Source: JAGVSR01 sp031413815 (GTDB lineage: Bacteria; Pseudomonadota; Alphaproteobacteria; Rhizobiales; Hyphomicrobiaceae). From it: DNA of 64,000 bases. The translations under genes were made by a program, and so were the position numbers. The stretch covers positions 8,923-72,922 of the forward strand of contig JANOFU010000112.1 in NCBI GenBank assembly GCA_031413815.1, written 5' to 3'. Below the pieces are notes generated by a model. The model did not search any database. It had not been told where the DNA came from and worked only from the letters and a program-made list of their open reading frames with translations. This document shows, one piece after another, positions 18,596-27,392 of this stretch (its first letter is position 1; every line of letters begins with the position of its first letter).

Positions 18596-18989
18596 TCACA
18601 TGGAACTGCAGTCAGCGGCAGTGAAGTAGCCTTTGCAGTCGCTGGCGCTGATCAGCGGCAGTGTGGACATAAACACAGCTTGCAGGTCTGCAAGGGTGCG
18701 GCTGCGGCCTTCTTCAAGAACGTTTCGACCTTCGAGAGTGTCATTTCGATCGGATTGAAGTCAGGCGAATAGGGCGGCAGATTGCACAGCTCTGCGCCGC
18801 GAGCTTGTGAGCCGGCTGGTTGTCCATGACGACGATATCGCCTGGCGCAAGTGTGGTTGCCAAGGCTTGCTCAAGCCAGGCCAAGAACGCAGGACCAACT
18901 ATAGTGCCGTTGAGCATCATTGGCGCCGGCTTCCCCGACAAACTTAGACCGCCTACGAACGTCGCCGTGTTCCCGTGACTGTGCGGCAC
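18596..18989 (-). pseudogene. Degenerate IS630-family transposase (C-terminal remnant)
   Basis: Minus-strand translation gives GNTATFVGGL, then APGDIVVMDNQPAHK, the DDE catalytic region of IS630 transposases. The next expected motif LPPYSPDFNPIE is present but in another frame, so there is a frameshift around 18795. A further frame change precedes a C-terminal DCKGYF stretch ending at a stop near 18596. The N-terminal half is missing. This is debris from an insertion, located between the RTX gene and the dsbA pair. Confidence 0.85.
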
Positions 18990-19148
18990 CGGTGCTCGTG
19001 TGCCGCATTCTGCACCGGACCAGCCGGGACGGCATCAAAAAGTGTTACCTATCCTCCCGGATCGACGTGTTCCCCATCAACCCGTTTGCACACGCCATCG
19101 CCTCGATGGGGGGAGGGGCTAGGGGGGATCGAAGAGTGCGAGTTTCGA

Positions 19149-19952
19149 CTATCGTCCGGCGACGGCAGCGGGGGAACCGGCGAGGATGGGGTCGACCATC
19201 GTGCGGATTTCTGAGATCGTCAGTTCGCTTTTGACGAGCTTGCCTTGGACGAAGAAATTCGGCGTGCCGATGATGCCGAGCTTGCGGCCGTGCTCTTTCA
19301 CGCCATTGAGCTGACCGATGAGCGTATCGTTCTTGAGGCAGGCATCGAACTCCGCGCGCGTTAGGCCGGACTGTTGGGCGACGGCAAAGATCGGATCGAG
19401 ACGCACTTCTTGGCTGACCCAAGACGTCTGCTGTTCCATGTATTTGCCATAGAGCTCGAAGTACTTTTCCGGTTTGGCGCAGCGCAGTGCGATGGTGGCG
19501 TTGCCGGAAGCCCTGCCGATCGGGAATTCGCGAAGAATGTAGCGGACTTTGCCGGTGTCGATGTAGTCGCGCTTCAATACGGGGTACGTTTCTTTATGAA
19601 ACTGCCGGCAATGCGGGCAGGTGAGCGAAGCATACTGCACGATGGTGACCGGCGCGTCGGCGCGGCCAAGTGCCATTTCCGGCAGACCGGCCGGCTTCAT
19701 GATGTCGGCAATTGTAGGATTCAGGATGACTTCGCGGCCGCCCGGCGCGGGGCCTGATGGATCGCCGAAGGGATTGAAACCGGCGGTTTCTGTTTTTGCG
19801 GATGCGTTTGCGCCGGGGAAAGCGGAACCGCTCGCTTGATTGGCGGATGTCTCAACGCTGGTGCCGCCGGCCAGCGACGGCGGATTGCTCGCGCAGCCGT
19901 TGAGCAGCGCGGCGCCAAAGCCAAGACCAATGAGTTTGGCGGCAAGACGCAC
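19149..19952 (-). CDS. DsbA-family thiol oxidoreductase, predicted lipoprotein
   Basis: A 267-residue thioredoxin-fold protein. Residues 1-20 are a lipoprotein signal with lipobox LLNGC, so it should be anchored in an envelope membrane. A linker rich in Ser, Ala and Gly leads to a DsbA domain with active-site CPHC near residue 111 and the cis-Pro loop IIGTPNFFV. It likely oxidises or isomerises disulfides in exported proteins. I prefer the GTG start at 19952, since GGAGGA lies 7 bases before it. It sits 20 bases after a second dsbA gene and is probably co-transcribed. Confidence 0.85.
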   Translation of the reverse strand: MRLAAKLIGLGFGAALLNGCASNPPSLAGGTSVETSANQASGSAFPGANASAKTETAGFNPFGDPSGPAPGGREVILNPTIADIMKPAGLPEMALGRADAPVTIVQYASLTCPHCRQFHKETYPVLKRDYIDTGKVRYILREFPIGRASGNATIALRCAKPEKYFELYGKYMEQQTSWVSQEVRLDPIFAVAQQSGLTRAEFDACLKNDTLIGQLNGVKEHGRKLGIIGTPNFFVQGKLVKSELTISEIRTMVDPILAGSPAAVAGR

Positions 19953-19972
19953 GCGCGGGTCCTCCAAGGCTT

Positions 19973-20662
19973 CTATTTTAGCAGCGGCTCCAACACTTTA
20001 TCGAAGCCTTCAAGGGTCGGAGCTTCGGTCAGGCGCTTGCCATTGATAAAGAAGGTCGGTGTGGAGCTGACACCGAACACCTCACTGGCGCGTGTGCGCG
20101 ACGCCGTCAGCTTGTCGAGCAACGGCTGATCGGTGAGGCACTTGTCGAAGGTCTCTTGCGTAAAGCCAGCCTGCTTGGCGACTTCGAACAGTTTCGGTGT
20201 TGGGTTTTCTTTGACGAATGCCCAGTCGGCCTGAGTTTCGAACAAGGCGCTGACGAAGGGGAAGGTCTTATCGCCACCCGCGCAGCGGGCAAGCATGGAG
20301 GCAGCAAACGCGCGCGGGTCGAGGGGAAACTCGCGGAAAATGAAACGCACCTTATTGGTGTCGACGTACTTCTTCTTGAGTTCTGGCAGGACGCCCGTGT
20401 GGAAATTCTTGCAGTGACCGCAAGTCATCGAGGCGTATTCGACGATCGTGACCTTGGCGTCGGCAGCGCCAATCGCGAGATCTGCCAGGTCGCCGGCCTT
20501 CATCAGCTCTTCAACCGGAACTTCGGCAGGACCTTTGGCATCAGCAAAGAGTGGTTCGCTGAAGATGGTCACACCGCCGCCAATAAGACCGAGGCTGAGA
20601 AGTGCAATAGCCGCGCGGCGCGGCAACATGGCAGAGAATGTGCGGTTCGGGACGTCTGTCAC
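19973..20662 (-). CDS. DsbA-family thiol oxidoreductase
   Basis: A 229-residue periplasmic thioredoxin-fold protein. A signal sequence with a twin arginine (PRRAAIALLSLGLIG) precedes the domain. The active site is CGHC near residue 79 and the cis-Pro loop is VSSTPTFFI. I chose the GTG at 20662 because GAGGAG lies 6 bases upstream; the frame is open further to 20716. It is paralogous to the next gene, which suggests local duplication. In related genomes a single dsbA usually follows the DciA-like gene and is followed by smc; smc is absent here. Confidence 0.88.
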   Translation of the reverse strand: MTDVPNRTFSAMLPRRAAIALLSLGLIGGGVTIFSEPLFADAKGPAEVPVEELMKAGDLADLAIGAADAKVTIVEYASMTCGHCKNFHTGVLPELKKKYVDTNKVRFIFREFPLDPRAFAASMLARCAGGDKTFPFVSALFETQADWAFVKENPTPKLFEVAKQAGFTQETFDKCLTDQPLLDKLTASRTRASEVFGVSSTPTFFINGKRLTEAPTLEGFDKVLEPLLK

Positions 20663-20811
20663 GGTCAACTCCTCGATCATCAAGCGACGGTTCGCTATTT
20701 GGAATGCGGTTAGCACGGTGCCAACGCCGGATTAAGGCAAATCCGCACTGAACGCTATCTGAATGGGAGGCCTGCGACGGAAGGCCAGCTGATTGCCAGT
20801 TCTGGGATTCC

Positions 20812-20949
20812 CTCTCCCGTTGGGAGAGGGTTAGGGTGAGGGGTAACATTCATGCAGCCTAAGCAACCAAACCCCTCACCTGGTTCGCCAAGGACGAGTT
20901 AGCAGATGCGCTAACTCGTGGCGAACCTGCCCTCGCCCGATGGGAGAGG
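20812..20949. repeat. Palindromic repeat, CCCTCTCC family, copy 1
   Basis: The left half is CCCTCTCCC-GTT-GGGAGAGGG followed by TTAGGGTGAGGGG. The right half is CCCCTCACC through an inverted GAGTTAGC/GCTAACTC segment to GGGAGAGGG. Related elements are at 39242-39269 and 60735-60857. The element fills most of the roughly 310-base gap (20663-20972) before the DciA-like gene; nothing else is seen there. Confidence 0.85.
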
Positions 20950-20972
20950 GAAACGGACGTCGGGTTGTTAGT

Positions 20973-21554
20973 TTACCTGCCAGTTGTGGTGCGGCCCTTG
21001 ATGCCAGCTTCGAGGCGCGCCAATGCCCGGCCGAGCGGCTCGTCGCCGAAATCGCGCGACGGGGCGGCGATGATTGCCTTGCCGGGGGTCTTGCTGGCGG
21101 ACACGGGATAGGGACTGGCGACGGGCGCTTGCAGCAAGCGCAGCTCTGCGATGGCGCGGTAGCCGAAATAACTGTTGATGCGTTCCAGAACCTGCGCGCT
21201 GCGGTACTCAACATCAAGCGCACGCGCCGGGTCAACACGGAGTATCAGGGTGGCGCCCGGGCGGCGGCTTTGCACTTCAGCATCAGCGGCCGCCTCGTAG
21301 CTTTGCGGCCACTTGAGGCGTTCCGGCGTGGTCCACGCGGCGAGCTCGCTGCCAGCGATGCGCGGCCAATCCATGACGAGGCTGGCGGTAGAGAAGCCGT
21401 ATTTTTCGAAGGCTTTCCTGGTCAAAGACGGCACAAACGAGCCAACAGCTTTGGCGGCGACGACCCCGCGTCCGCGCCCAGAATTTGTGCTGATGCCCAT
21501 GCGGCCACGGGCGATCCCCGCCCAAGGCAAACGTTTTTCTGTGAGCTTCAGCAT
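20973..21554 (-). CDS. DUF721 / DciA-like protein
   Basis: A 193-residue protein of the DUF721 family. Members related to DciA load the replicative helicase DnaB. Matching features are the N-terminal half with TRKAFEKYGF and WPRIAGSELAAWTTPERLKW, and the beta/alpha region LRVDPARALDVEYRSAQVLERINSYFGY. The C-terminal 60 residues are variable. It is divergent from mutY and upstream of dsbA, the standard arrangement in Hyphomicrobiales. A helicase-loading role is inferred from the family. Confidence 0.82.
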   Translation of the reverse strand: MLKLTEKRLPWAGIARGRMGISTNSGRGRGVVAAKAVGSFVPSLTRKAFEKYGFSTASLVMDWPRIAGSELAAWTTPERLKWPQSYEAAADAEVQSRRPGATLILRVDPARALDVEYRSAQVLERINSYFGYRAIAELRLLQAPVASPYPVSASKTPGKAIIAAPSRDFGDEPLGRALARLEAGIKGRTTTGR

Positions 21555-21641
21555 TTAGCGCCTCGCACGTCATTTGCAGGATCAGCAACGCGACCTACCA
21601 TTTGAAGTCTGATTCGCATGTGAGCGCGAAGGGGGACCCGC

Positions 21642-22748
21642 TTGACGATTGTGGCGCGAAGGCAACTTCCACTGCGGCCCGCAGGACCTGATACGGTTGC
21701 GGCGCTGCTCGATTGGTATGACGCGGAGCGCCGTGATCTTCCGTGGAGAGGTGCGTCACGCAAACGGGTCGATCCTTACAAAGTCTGGCTCAGCGAAATC
21801 ATGCTGCAGCAGACAACCGTCAAAGCGGTGATCCCATACTATCAGCGCTTTCTTCAGCGCTGGCCGAGTGTAACACACCTTGCGGCCGCTAGCATCGATG
21901 ATGTGTTAGCGATGTGGGCCGGTCTTGGCTACTACTCTCGCGCACGCAATCTTCATAAGTGCGCGAAGACGATTGCCGCACTGCCCGATGCAAAGTTTCC
22001 ACGCAGCGAAGCAGAGTTGCTTGCATTGCCCGGCATCGGTCCCTACACCGCCGCTGCGATTGCCGCGATCGCGTTCGGTGAAGCAGCGACTCCTGTTGAT
22101 GGCAATATTGAACGCGTGGTGTCGCGCTTGTTTGCAGTGAAGCAGCCGCTGCCGGCTGCGAAACGCGAGATTAAGCGGTTGGCGGCCACATTAACGCCGT
22201 CACGGCGTCCGGGAGATTTCGCCCAAGCGATGATGGATCTGGGGGCGACCGTGTGCACGCCCAAGCGTCCGTCGTGCTTGATGTGTCCGTTGCAGCAGGA
22301 CTGTCACGCGCATGCAAAAGGCATCCAATCCGATCTACCGGTTAAGCTCGCTAAGATGGCGCGACCGGTGCGCTATGGCCTCGCGTTCCTCGTGTTGCGC
22401 GAGGACGGCAATGTTCTGCTGCGCAAGCGGGCGGAGGCGGGGCTGCTCGGCGGGATGCTGGAAGTGCCGTCGACTGATTGGGGCGATGAAATCCTGCCGA
22501 CGGATATGGCGCTGGGGGCAGCGCCTGTGCGCGGCGACTGGTGGCCAGTGCCCGACACCGTGGTGCACACGTTCACGCACTTCCGGTTGGAACTGCAGGT
22601 GATCCGGGCCATCGTGCCTGTGAACACAACGCTCACGTTTTGGGCCGAACCTGACCGCTGCCGGTGGGTGCCGCGCCGCGATTTGCACAAGTCCGCTCTG
22701 CCAACCGTGATGCGCAAGATCATCGCGCACGCGCTGAAGGAGCAGTGA
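21642..22748 (+). CDS. mutY: A/G-specific adenine glycosylase MutY
   Basis: A 368-residue base-excision repair enzyme that removes adenine opposite 8-oxoguanine. Seen in order are the catalytic Glu region SEIMLQQTTV, the helix-hairpin-helix LPGIGPYTA, the catalytic Asp loop VDGNIERV, the 4Fe-4S cysteines in CTPKRPSCLMCPLQQDC, and a C-terminal NUDIX-like 8-oxoG recognition domain (VHTFTHFRL). The start is TTG at 21642, with GGGGGA 5 bases upstream. It is divergent from the DciA-like gene. Length is normal. Confidence 0.95.
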   Translation: MTIVARRQLPLRPAGPDTVAALLDWYDAERRDLPWRGASRKRVDPYKVWLSEIMLQQTTVKAVIPYYQRFLQRWPSVTHLAAASIDDVLAMWAGLGYYSRARNLHKCAKTIAALPDAKFPRSEAELLALPGIGPYTAAAIAAIAFGEAATPVDGNIERVVSRLFAVKQPLPAAKREIKRLAATLTPSRRPGDFAQAMMDLGATVCTPKRPSCLMCPLQQDCHAHAKGIQSDLPVKLAKMARPVRYGLAFLVLREDGNVLLRKRAEAGLLGGMLEVPSTDWGDEILPTDMALGAAPVRGDWWPVPDTVVHTFTHFRLELQVIRAIVPVNTTLTFWAEPDRCRWVPRRDLHKSALPTVMRKIIAHALKEQ

Positions 22749-22762
22749 GGGGTTCGAAAGGC

Positions 22763-22918
22763 GGTGCCAGGCGCCGGGTCTCTGGACAGTTTGCCTAACA
22801 GCAAAAAACGTGGCCCGGTGCCGGGCACCGGTCGTGCTCCGGCCGCGCTAAGGTGCCTGGCATCAGGCCACCCGTTTCAATCGTTCTAAGACTGCGAGAT
22901 CCCTGGTGCCTTGCACCA
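22763..22918. repeat. Cluster of four GGTGCC palindromes
   Basis: Four short hairpins in 160 bases share the GGTGCC/GGCACC core: 22763-22775 (GGTGCCAGGCGCC), 22815-22831 (CCGGTGCCGGGCACCGG, perfect), 22852-22864 (GGTGCCTGGCATC, one mismatch) and 22904-22918 (TGGTGC/GCACCA). They lie between the convergent ends of mutY and the response regulator. They look like REP-type repeats and may stop transcription from both sides. Confidence 0.8.
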
Positions 22919-22947
22919 CCTGTGTGAGACAGCCATCTACTTGCCGC

Positions 22948-23568
22948 CTACTGCCGCGCCGACATCCGTTCGACGGAAATGCGGATCAAGTCCGCGGTGC
23001 GCTCGACGCCGAGCTTTTCTTTGACGCGAGTGCAGGTGTTGGCGACGGTTTTGTAGGCGATGCCGAGAGTGCTGCCGATTTCACCGAGGCTCTTGCCCTC
23101 GCCCAGCAGCCGCAGGATTTCGGTTTCGCGATTGGAGAGTGCGTTCAGCGGATCGCCGTCCACCGGGTTCAACGCCATTTCATTGGCCAGCCGCCGGTCA
23201 ACATAGCGCTTGCCAGCGCGGGCGAGCTTGACGGCCTCGATCAGTTCGTCGGCGCCCGAGCTTTTACTGACGTAACCTGTAGCGCCCGACTTCAGCGCGC
23301 GATTGGCGTAGCCCGCGTCGGCGTGCATGCTGAACATGACAACGCGGGCGTTGGCGTCCTTGCTGCGCAGGCGCTGTAGCAGTTCCAATCCGCTGCCGCC
23401 GTTCAAGTTGATATCGAGAACGACCACTTCCGGGTGCTCGCTGGAATAGAGGTCAAAGCCAGCATCTGCTGTCGCGGCCTCAAGGACGTGCGCGTCCGGC
23501 AACAGCGCCAGCAGGCGCTTCACGCCTTGGCGGACAATGTCATGATCGTCAACAACCAGAAGCTTCAT
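22948..23568 (-). CDS. NarL/FixJ-family response regulator
   Basis: A 206-residue two-component regulator. The receiver domain (1-120) has the acidic pair DDHD, the phosphoacceptor Asp in VVVLDINL at about residue 51, and the conserved Lys in YVSKSSG. The C-terminal LuxR-type helix-turn-helix begins LSNRETEILRLLGEGKS and continues to YKTVANTCTRVKEKL. Its start overlaps the kinase stop by 4 bases, so the pair form one operon. The target genes are unknown. Confidence 0.92.
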   Translation of the reverse strand: MKLLVVDDHDIVRQGVKRLLALLPDAHVLEAATADAGFDLYSSEHPEVVVLDINLNGGSGLELLQRLRSKDANARVVMFSMHADAGYANRALKSGATGYVSKSSGADELIEAVKLARAGKRYVDRRLANEMALNPVDGDPLNALSNRETEILRLLGEGKSLGEIGSTLGIAYKTVANTCTRVKEKLGVERTADLIRISVERMSARQ

Positions 23569-24941
23569 AGCGTGTGACTACTCTTGTGTTCAATTGAAGT
23601 AACGGGAAAAGCGTTGCGTCCAAGCGGCAGACGCAACGCCACGCGCACTCCCGGACCGTCGCTACGGTTAGAAATCTCAAGCGTGCCGCCGGCCAACTTG
23701 GCACGTTCCTTCATGCCGGCAAGGCCAAAGCTGCCGAGTGGTGAAGGCGCCTGCAGTCCGCTGCCATTGTCCTCGATGATGGCCTCCACTTGATTAAGCG
23801 TCGCCTCTGCAATGCGGATCGCAATGTGGCTAGGTTTGCCATGACGCAGGGCGTTGCTGACGGCCTCGCGGACAACGGACAACAGCGTGATGTCCGTTTG
23901 CGGTGACCAGGTGCTGTCTGGCACATCGACGGTGAATTCAAGCTCTGGATGCCGCGATGTCCAGAACGCGACCAGGTTTTCGATCGAGTTGGCGAGACCC
24001 AGGTTTAGCAACTCGCCCGGCCGCAACTGCCACAGAATTGAGCGAACTTGCTCCTTAACCTGTGCTGTCGCTTCCTGGATGGAGGCTGCCCGCTCGGCGA
24101 TTTTTGCTTCGCCGCCTGAGCGGGCCAATTCACGGATGGTGGTCGCATCGACATCGACGGAGAACAGCAGCGGCCCGACATCGTCATGCAGGTCGCGGGC
24201 GAGGCTAGCGCGTTCTTCCTCCTGAACACGCTCCAGCTGGCCATTGAGCTGCTGGTTCTTGTCCTGCATCTCGCCCAGCAAGCCCGCCATGCGGTTGAAG
24301 CCTTCGGACAACCGCGTGAATTCGGCCGAACCGCCAGCTCGGACCCGTTGGCTGAATTCGCCTGACCCAATGGTTTCAAAGCCCGCCTGCAATTGACCGA
24401 GCGGACGCAGCGCGTAACCGAGCAATGCGGACAGCAATCCGAAGACGAGGGCCGAGAACAGCATCAGCGTGGAAAGTTGCAGTTTTACGTCGGCCCAAAC
24501 TTCGGCGGCCTCGTTGCGCGGATCGGCGGTCACAACAATACGGCCCGACGGTTTGATACCTTGCGGCAGCGGGATCGAAACGGACTGGGGCTCGTTCGCG
24601 ATAAAGCGGAACAACCACTCCGGCATTCCGTTGCCAGGCGGAGCGGGGGTTGATTGAGTAACCGTTTTTCCCGTCTCATCAGCGAGGGCGGCGCGCAAAT
24701 GCCGGTCATCGTCGAACGTCTTGACCAGTAGTTCGAGTTGACGGCGCGGTTCGTTGGAACTTGCGATGTCTTGCAGGGCAAGTTCGATGGTGCGCTGGCC
24801 GGTGCCGGCAGCACTCTGCATTTCGACGGCGAGCTTGTTGGAGGCATGGCGATAGGTGAGGGCCGCGCTAATCAACAGCGTGCCGGCAAGGATCGCCGCC
24901 AGGGCCAAGATCAGACCCAATCTCAGGGATACGCGAGACAA
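23565..24941 (-). CDS. Sensor histidine kinase (HisKA_3 type)
   Basis: A 458-residue membrane kinase. TM1 is near residues 7-28 and TM2 near 155-178, with a periplasmic sensor between them. A HAMP region follows (YALRPLGQLQAGFETIGSGEFSQR, divided around residue 180-230). The phosphoacceptor His lies in ARDLHDDVGPLL, as in kinases paired with NarL/FixJ regulators. An HATPase domain (VREAVSNALRHG, DNGSG, GLAGMKERA) ends the protein. It is the first gene of the operon, and a perfect palindrome lies just upstream. The ligand is not evident. Confidence 0.9.
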   Translation of the reverse strand: MSRVSLRLGLILALAAILAGTLLISAALTYRHASNKLAVEMQSAAGTGQRTIELALQDIASSNEPRRQLELLVKTFDDDRHLRAALADETGKTVTQSTPAPPGNGMPEWLFRFIANEPQSVSIPLPQGIKPSGRIVVTADPRNEAAEVWADVKLQLSTLMLFSALVFGLLSALLGYALRPLGQLQAGFETIGSGEFSQRVRAGGSAEFTRLSEGFNRMAGLLGEMQDKNQQLNGQLERVQEEERASLARDLHDDVGPLLFSVDVDATTIRELARSGGEAKIAERAASIQEATAQVKEQVRSILWQLRPGELLNLGLANSIENLVAFWTSRHPELEFTVDVPDSTWSPQTDITLLSVVREAVSNALRHGKPSHIAIRIAEATLNQVEAIIEDNGSGLQAPSPLGSFGLAGMKERAKLAGGTLEISNRSDGPGVRVALRLPLGRNAFPVTSIEHKSSHTL

Positions 24942-24963
24942 CAGAGGCCGTTCCTCCAGATTG

Positions 24964-24982
24964 AATGTAACATAGTTACATT
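24964..24982 (-). promoter_or_regulatory. Perfect palindromic operator upstream of the kinase operon
   Basis: AATGTAAC-ATA-GTTACATT, a perfect inverted repeat with 8-base arms, 23-41 bases before the kinase start codon. Position and symmetry suggest a dimeric regulator binding over the promoter, possibly the operon's own response regulator. Confidence 0.7.
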
Positions 24983-25032
24983 TCTGGGCGGACTTGCCAA
25001 GGTCTGGAGAAACGGTGGGTGGTAGGATGTCT

Positions 25033-26154
25033 TCAGGCCGTGGCTGGCTGCTGCTGGGTGGCGCAGTGAATGCCGCCGCCCGCTTCGCCGATCGGGTCGA
25101 CGTTCAAGCTTAGGACGGTGCGTCCTGGATAGAGCTTTTCGAGGATGGATTTGGCTTCCGCATCGGCTTTGCCGTCGCCGAACCCGGCCCCGATGACCGC
25201 GCCGTTGCAGACGTAGTAATTGACGTAGCTCGACACGAACTCCGGCGAGCGTGACCGGATATTGACTGGATCGGCAATGACGACGATGTCGAGCTTGCGT
25301 CGCTGGGCATCGCGGGCGGTTTTCAAGATATCATAGGTCTCGAACGCCGCGACGGACCACGGATCGCTGCGGTCCACGGAGTTGCCAAGCTGAATGACGA
25401 CCTGTCCGGGTTTCACAAAGCGCGCGAGCGCATCAATATGAAAGTCGGTGATGTCGGCACCCTTGACGCCCGGCGCCCAGATCATTTTTTCCGCACCAAG
25501 CGCATCAAGCAGCCGCCGTTCGACGTCCGCCTTGTTGCCGTTGTTCCTGTTACGGTTGACCCAGCTGCTCTCGTGGGCCAGGAGGGTTCCTGCGCCATCC
25601 GTTTCGACGCCGCCGCCCTCGCCTACAATGCCATTGGCATAAACAGGCAGGCTAAGTCGTGCGGCCACGCGCTGGGCGATCACGCCGTCATCAGCGTGGG
25701 GCTGTTTGTTGCCCCAGCCGTTGAAGCCCAATTCGGCGACTGCGAGCGCGCCCATCGCGTTCTTAAGAAAGGTGGGCCCAGCGTCGCGGCACCACAAATC
25801 TTCAGTGGGAATGGGCCACAGGTCGATCGACGGCCCGAGGGCTGCGGCAGCAGTAGCCAGTTGTTTTTCGCTGGCGAGGACGACGACCTGTTCGAAGCGC
25901 GCGATGGATCGTGCAATAAGCACAACGCTAGAGCGGACAGCGTCGAGGGCCTTCTGGTCACCATAGATTGCCGCGCGCGACGGCCACTGCATGAAGGTGC
26001 GCGTGTGCGGATCGCTTTCCAGCGGCATGCGGAAGCCGGCGGCTTTTGCGGATGCTCGTGATGCCGCCTCTGCCTGCGAACCTGGCATGATCTGATCCAG
26101 AAAGGATGAACTGGCGACCGCTCCGAGGGCACCGAGTACGCGTCTTCGGTGCAT
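25033..26154 (-). CDS. Agmatine deiminase family protein with a Tat signal
   Basis: A 373-residue member of the agmatine / peptidyl-arginine deiminase family, which releases ammonia from guanidino groups. Active-site elements are WCRDAGPTF (Asp), GEGGGVETDG, the His in DFHIDAL, and the nucleophile Cys in GGGIHCATQQ at the end. The N-terminus MHRRRVLGALGAVA is a twin-arginine signal, so the enzyme is probably exported folded. Most cytoplasmic AguA enzymes lack this. It lies 12 bases after ccrM on the same strand. The substrate could be agmatine or another guanidino compound. Confidence 0.87.
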   Translation of the reverse strand: MHRRRVLGALGAVASSSFLDQIMPGSQAEAASRASAKAAGFRMPLESDPHTRTFMQWPSRAAIYGDQKALDAVRSSVVLIARSIARFEQVVVLASEKQLATAAAALGPSIDLWPIPTEDLWCRDAGPTFLKNAMGALAVAELGFNGWGNKQPHADDGVIAQRVAARLSLPVYANGIVGEGGGVETDGAGTLLAHESSWVNRNRNNGNKADVERRLLDALGAEKMIWAPGVKGADITDFHIDALARFVKPGQVVIQLGNSVDRSDPWSVAAFETYDILKTARDAQRRKLDIVVIADPVNIRSRSPEFVSSYVNYYVCNGAVIGAGFGDGKADAEAKSILEKLYPGRTVLSLNVDPIGEAGGGIHCATQQQPATA

Positions 26155-26166
26155 CGGATCTCCGCG

Positions 26167-27315
26167 CTACTCGCCCGCGACGATGATCGGTTCGGCGGCG
26201 GTGCCGCGATCCTTGGTCAGGCCGAGTTGAACTTTGGCCTTTTCGCGCAGGACGTCGATGGGTTTGAGCTTGCCGGCGGTTTCATAGTGCCAATAGGTCC
26301 AGCCGTTGCAGGCGGTCTTGCCCTGCACTTCTGCGCCGACGCGGTGGATGGAGCCTTGAATGCCGGGAACAGCCAGCGAGCCATCGGCTTTCACTTCGGC
26401 GCGGACGCGGCGGCGCTCGTCATAAAGCGGGCTGCCGGCATGCACGATGCCGAGTTCGATCAACGTGCCGAACGGAACGCGCGGTTCTGTGCGCTTTGAA
26501 CGAACTGTGTCGAGGGCGCTGCCGGAAAGGGGTTTGACGGCGGCAATGCGCTCAGTCGCGGCTTTGGCGTAGTCGGGATCGCGCTCGATGCCGATCCATT
26601 TGCGGCCGAGACGCTCGGCCACCGCACCCGTTGTGCCGGTGCCAAAGAACGGATCAAGGACGGTATCGCCAACGTTTGACGAGGCGAGAAGCACGCGATG
26701 CAGCAGCGCTTCTGGTTTTTGCGTGGGGTGCGCCTTGCGGCCGCCGTCGTCCTTCAGGCGTTCAGGTCCCGCGCAAATCGGGAACAGCCAATCGGAGCGC
26801 ATCTGCAGATCGTCGTTGAGGGCCTTGAGGCTCTCATAGTTGAATGTGGGCCGCGACTTCTGATCGCGCGACGCCCAGATCAGCGTTTCATGCGCATTGG
26901 TGAAGCGCTTGCCGCGGAAGTTCGGCATCGGGTTCACTTTGCGCCACACGACGTCGTTCAAGATCCAGAAGCCGAGATCCTGTAGCGCCGTGCCGAGGCG
27001 GAACACGTTGTGATAGGAGCCGATGACCCAGATGGCCCCATCCGGCTTCAGCACGCGTTGGCATTCGGTGAGCCAGGCGCGGCAGAATTTATCATATTCG
27101 GCGAACGAGGAGAACTTGTCCCACTCGTCATCGACCCCATCAACGCGCGTGTTGTTCGGGCGCAGAAGCTCGGCGGCCAGCTGTAGATTGTAGGGCGGAT
27201 CTGCGAAGACGAGATCTACGGAACCAGAAGGAATCCGTCGAAGCTCATTGAGGCAATCCCCAACCAAGATTCGATTGCCGGCCACAGCCGGGCTTGGAAC
27301 ACGACGCAAAACCAT
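26167..27315 (-). CDS. ccrM: Cell-cycle DNA adenine methyltransferase CcrM (GANTC)
   Basis: A 382-residue beta-class adenine N6-methyltransferase modifying GANTC. The catalytic DPPY is in VFADPPYNLQ, and the AdoMet site is in the C-terminal LDPFFGTGTTGAVAERLGR. The order (target and DPPY first, FxGxG second) is the beta class. The C-terminal extension includes NGWTYWHYE, characteristic of CcrM proteins. I chose the ATG at 27315 over a TTG three codons earlier. Two CtrA-like boxes lie 78-120 bases upstream, consistent with cell-cycle control as in Caulobacter. Confidence 0.95.
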   Translation of the reverse strand: MVLRRVPSPAVAGNRILVGDCLNELRRIPSGSVDLVFADPPYNLQLAAELLRPNNTRVDGVDDEWDKFSSFAEYDKFCRAWLTECQRVLKPDGAIWVIGSYHNVFRLGTALQDLGFWILNDVVWRKVNPMPNFRGKRFTNAHETLIWASRDQKSRPTFNYESLKALNDDLQMRSDWLFPICAGPERLKDDGGRKAHPTQKPEALLHRVLLASSNVGDTVLDPFFGTGTTGAVAERLGRKWIGIERDPDYAKAATERIAAVKPLSGSALDTVRSKRTEPRVPFGTLIELGIVHAGSPLYDERRRVRAEVKADGSLAVPGIQGSIHRVGAEVQGKTACNGWTYWHYETAGKLKPIDVLREKAKVQLGLTKDRGTAAEPIIVAGE

Positions 27316-27392
27316 TGAACGCAACTCTCAACCAATTCCCACACAGTCCAAGGATCCATGACGCCCTCAACGCTACGCAAGATAAACGACCC

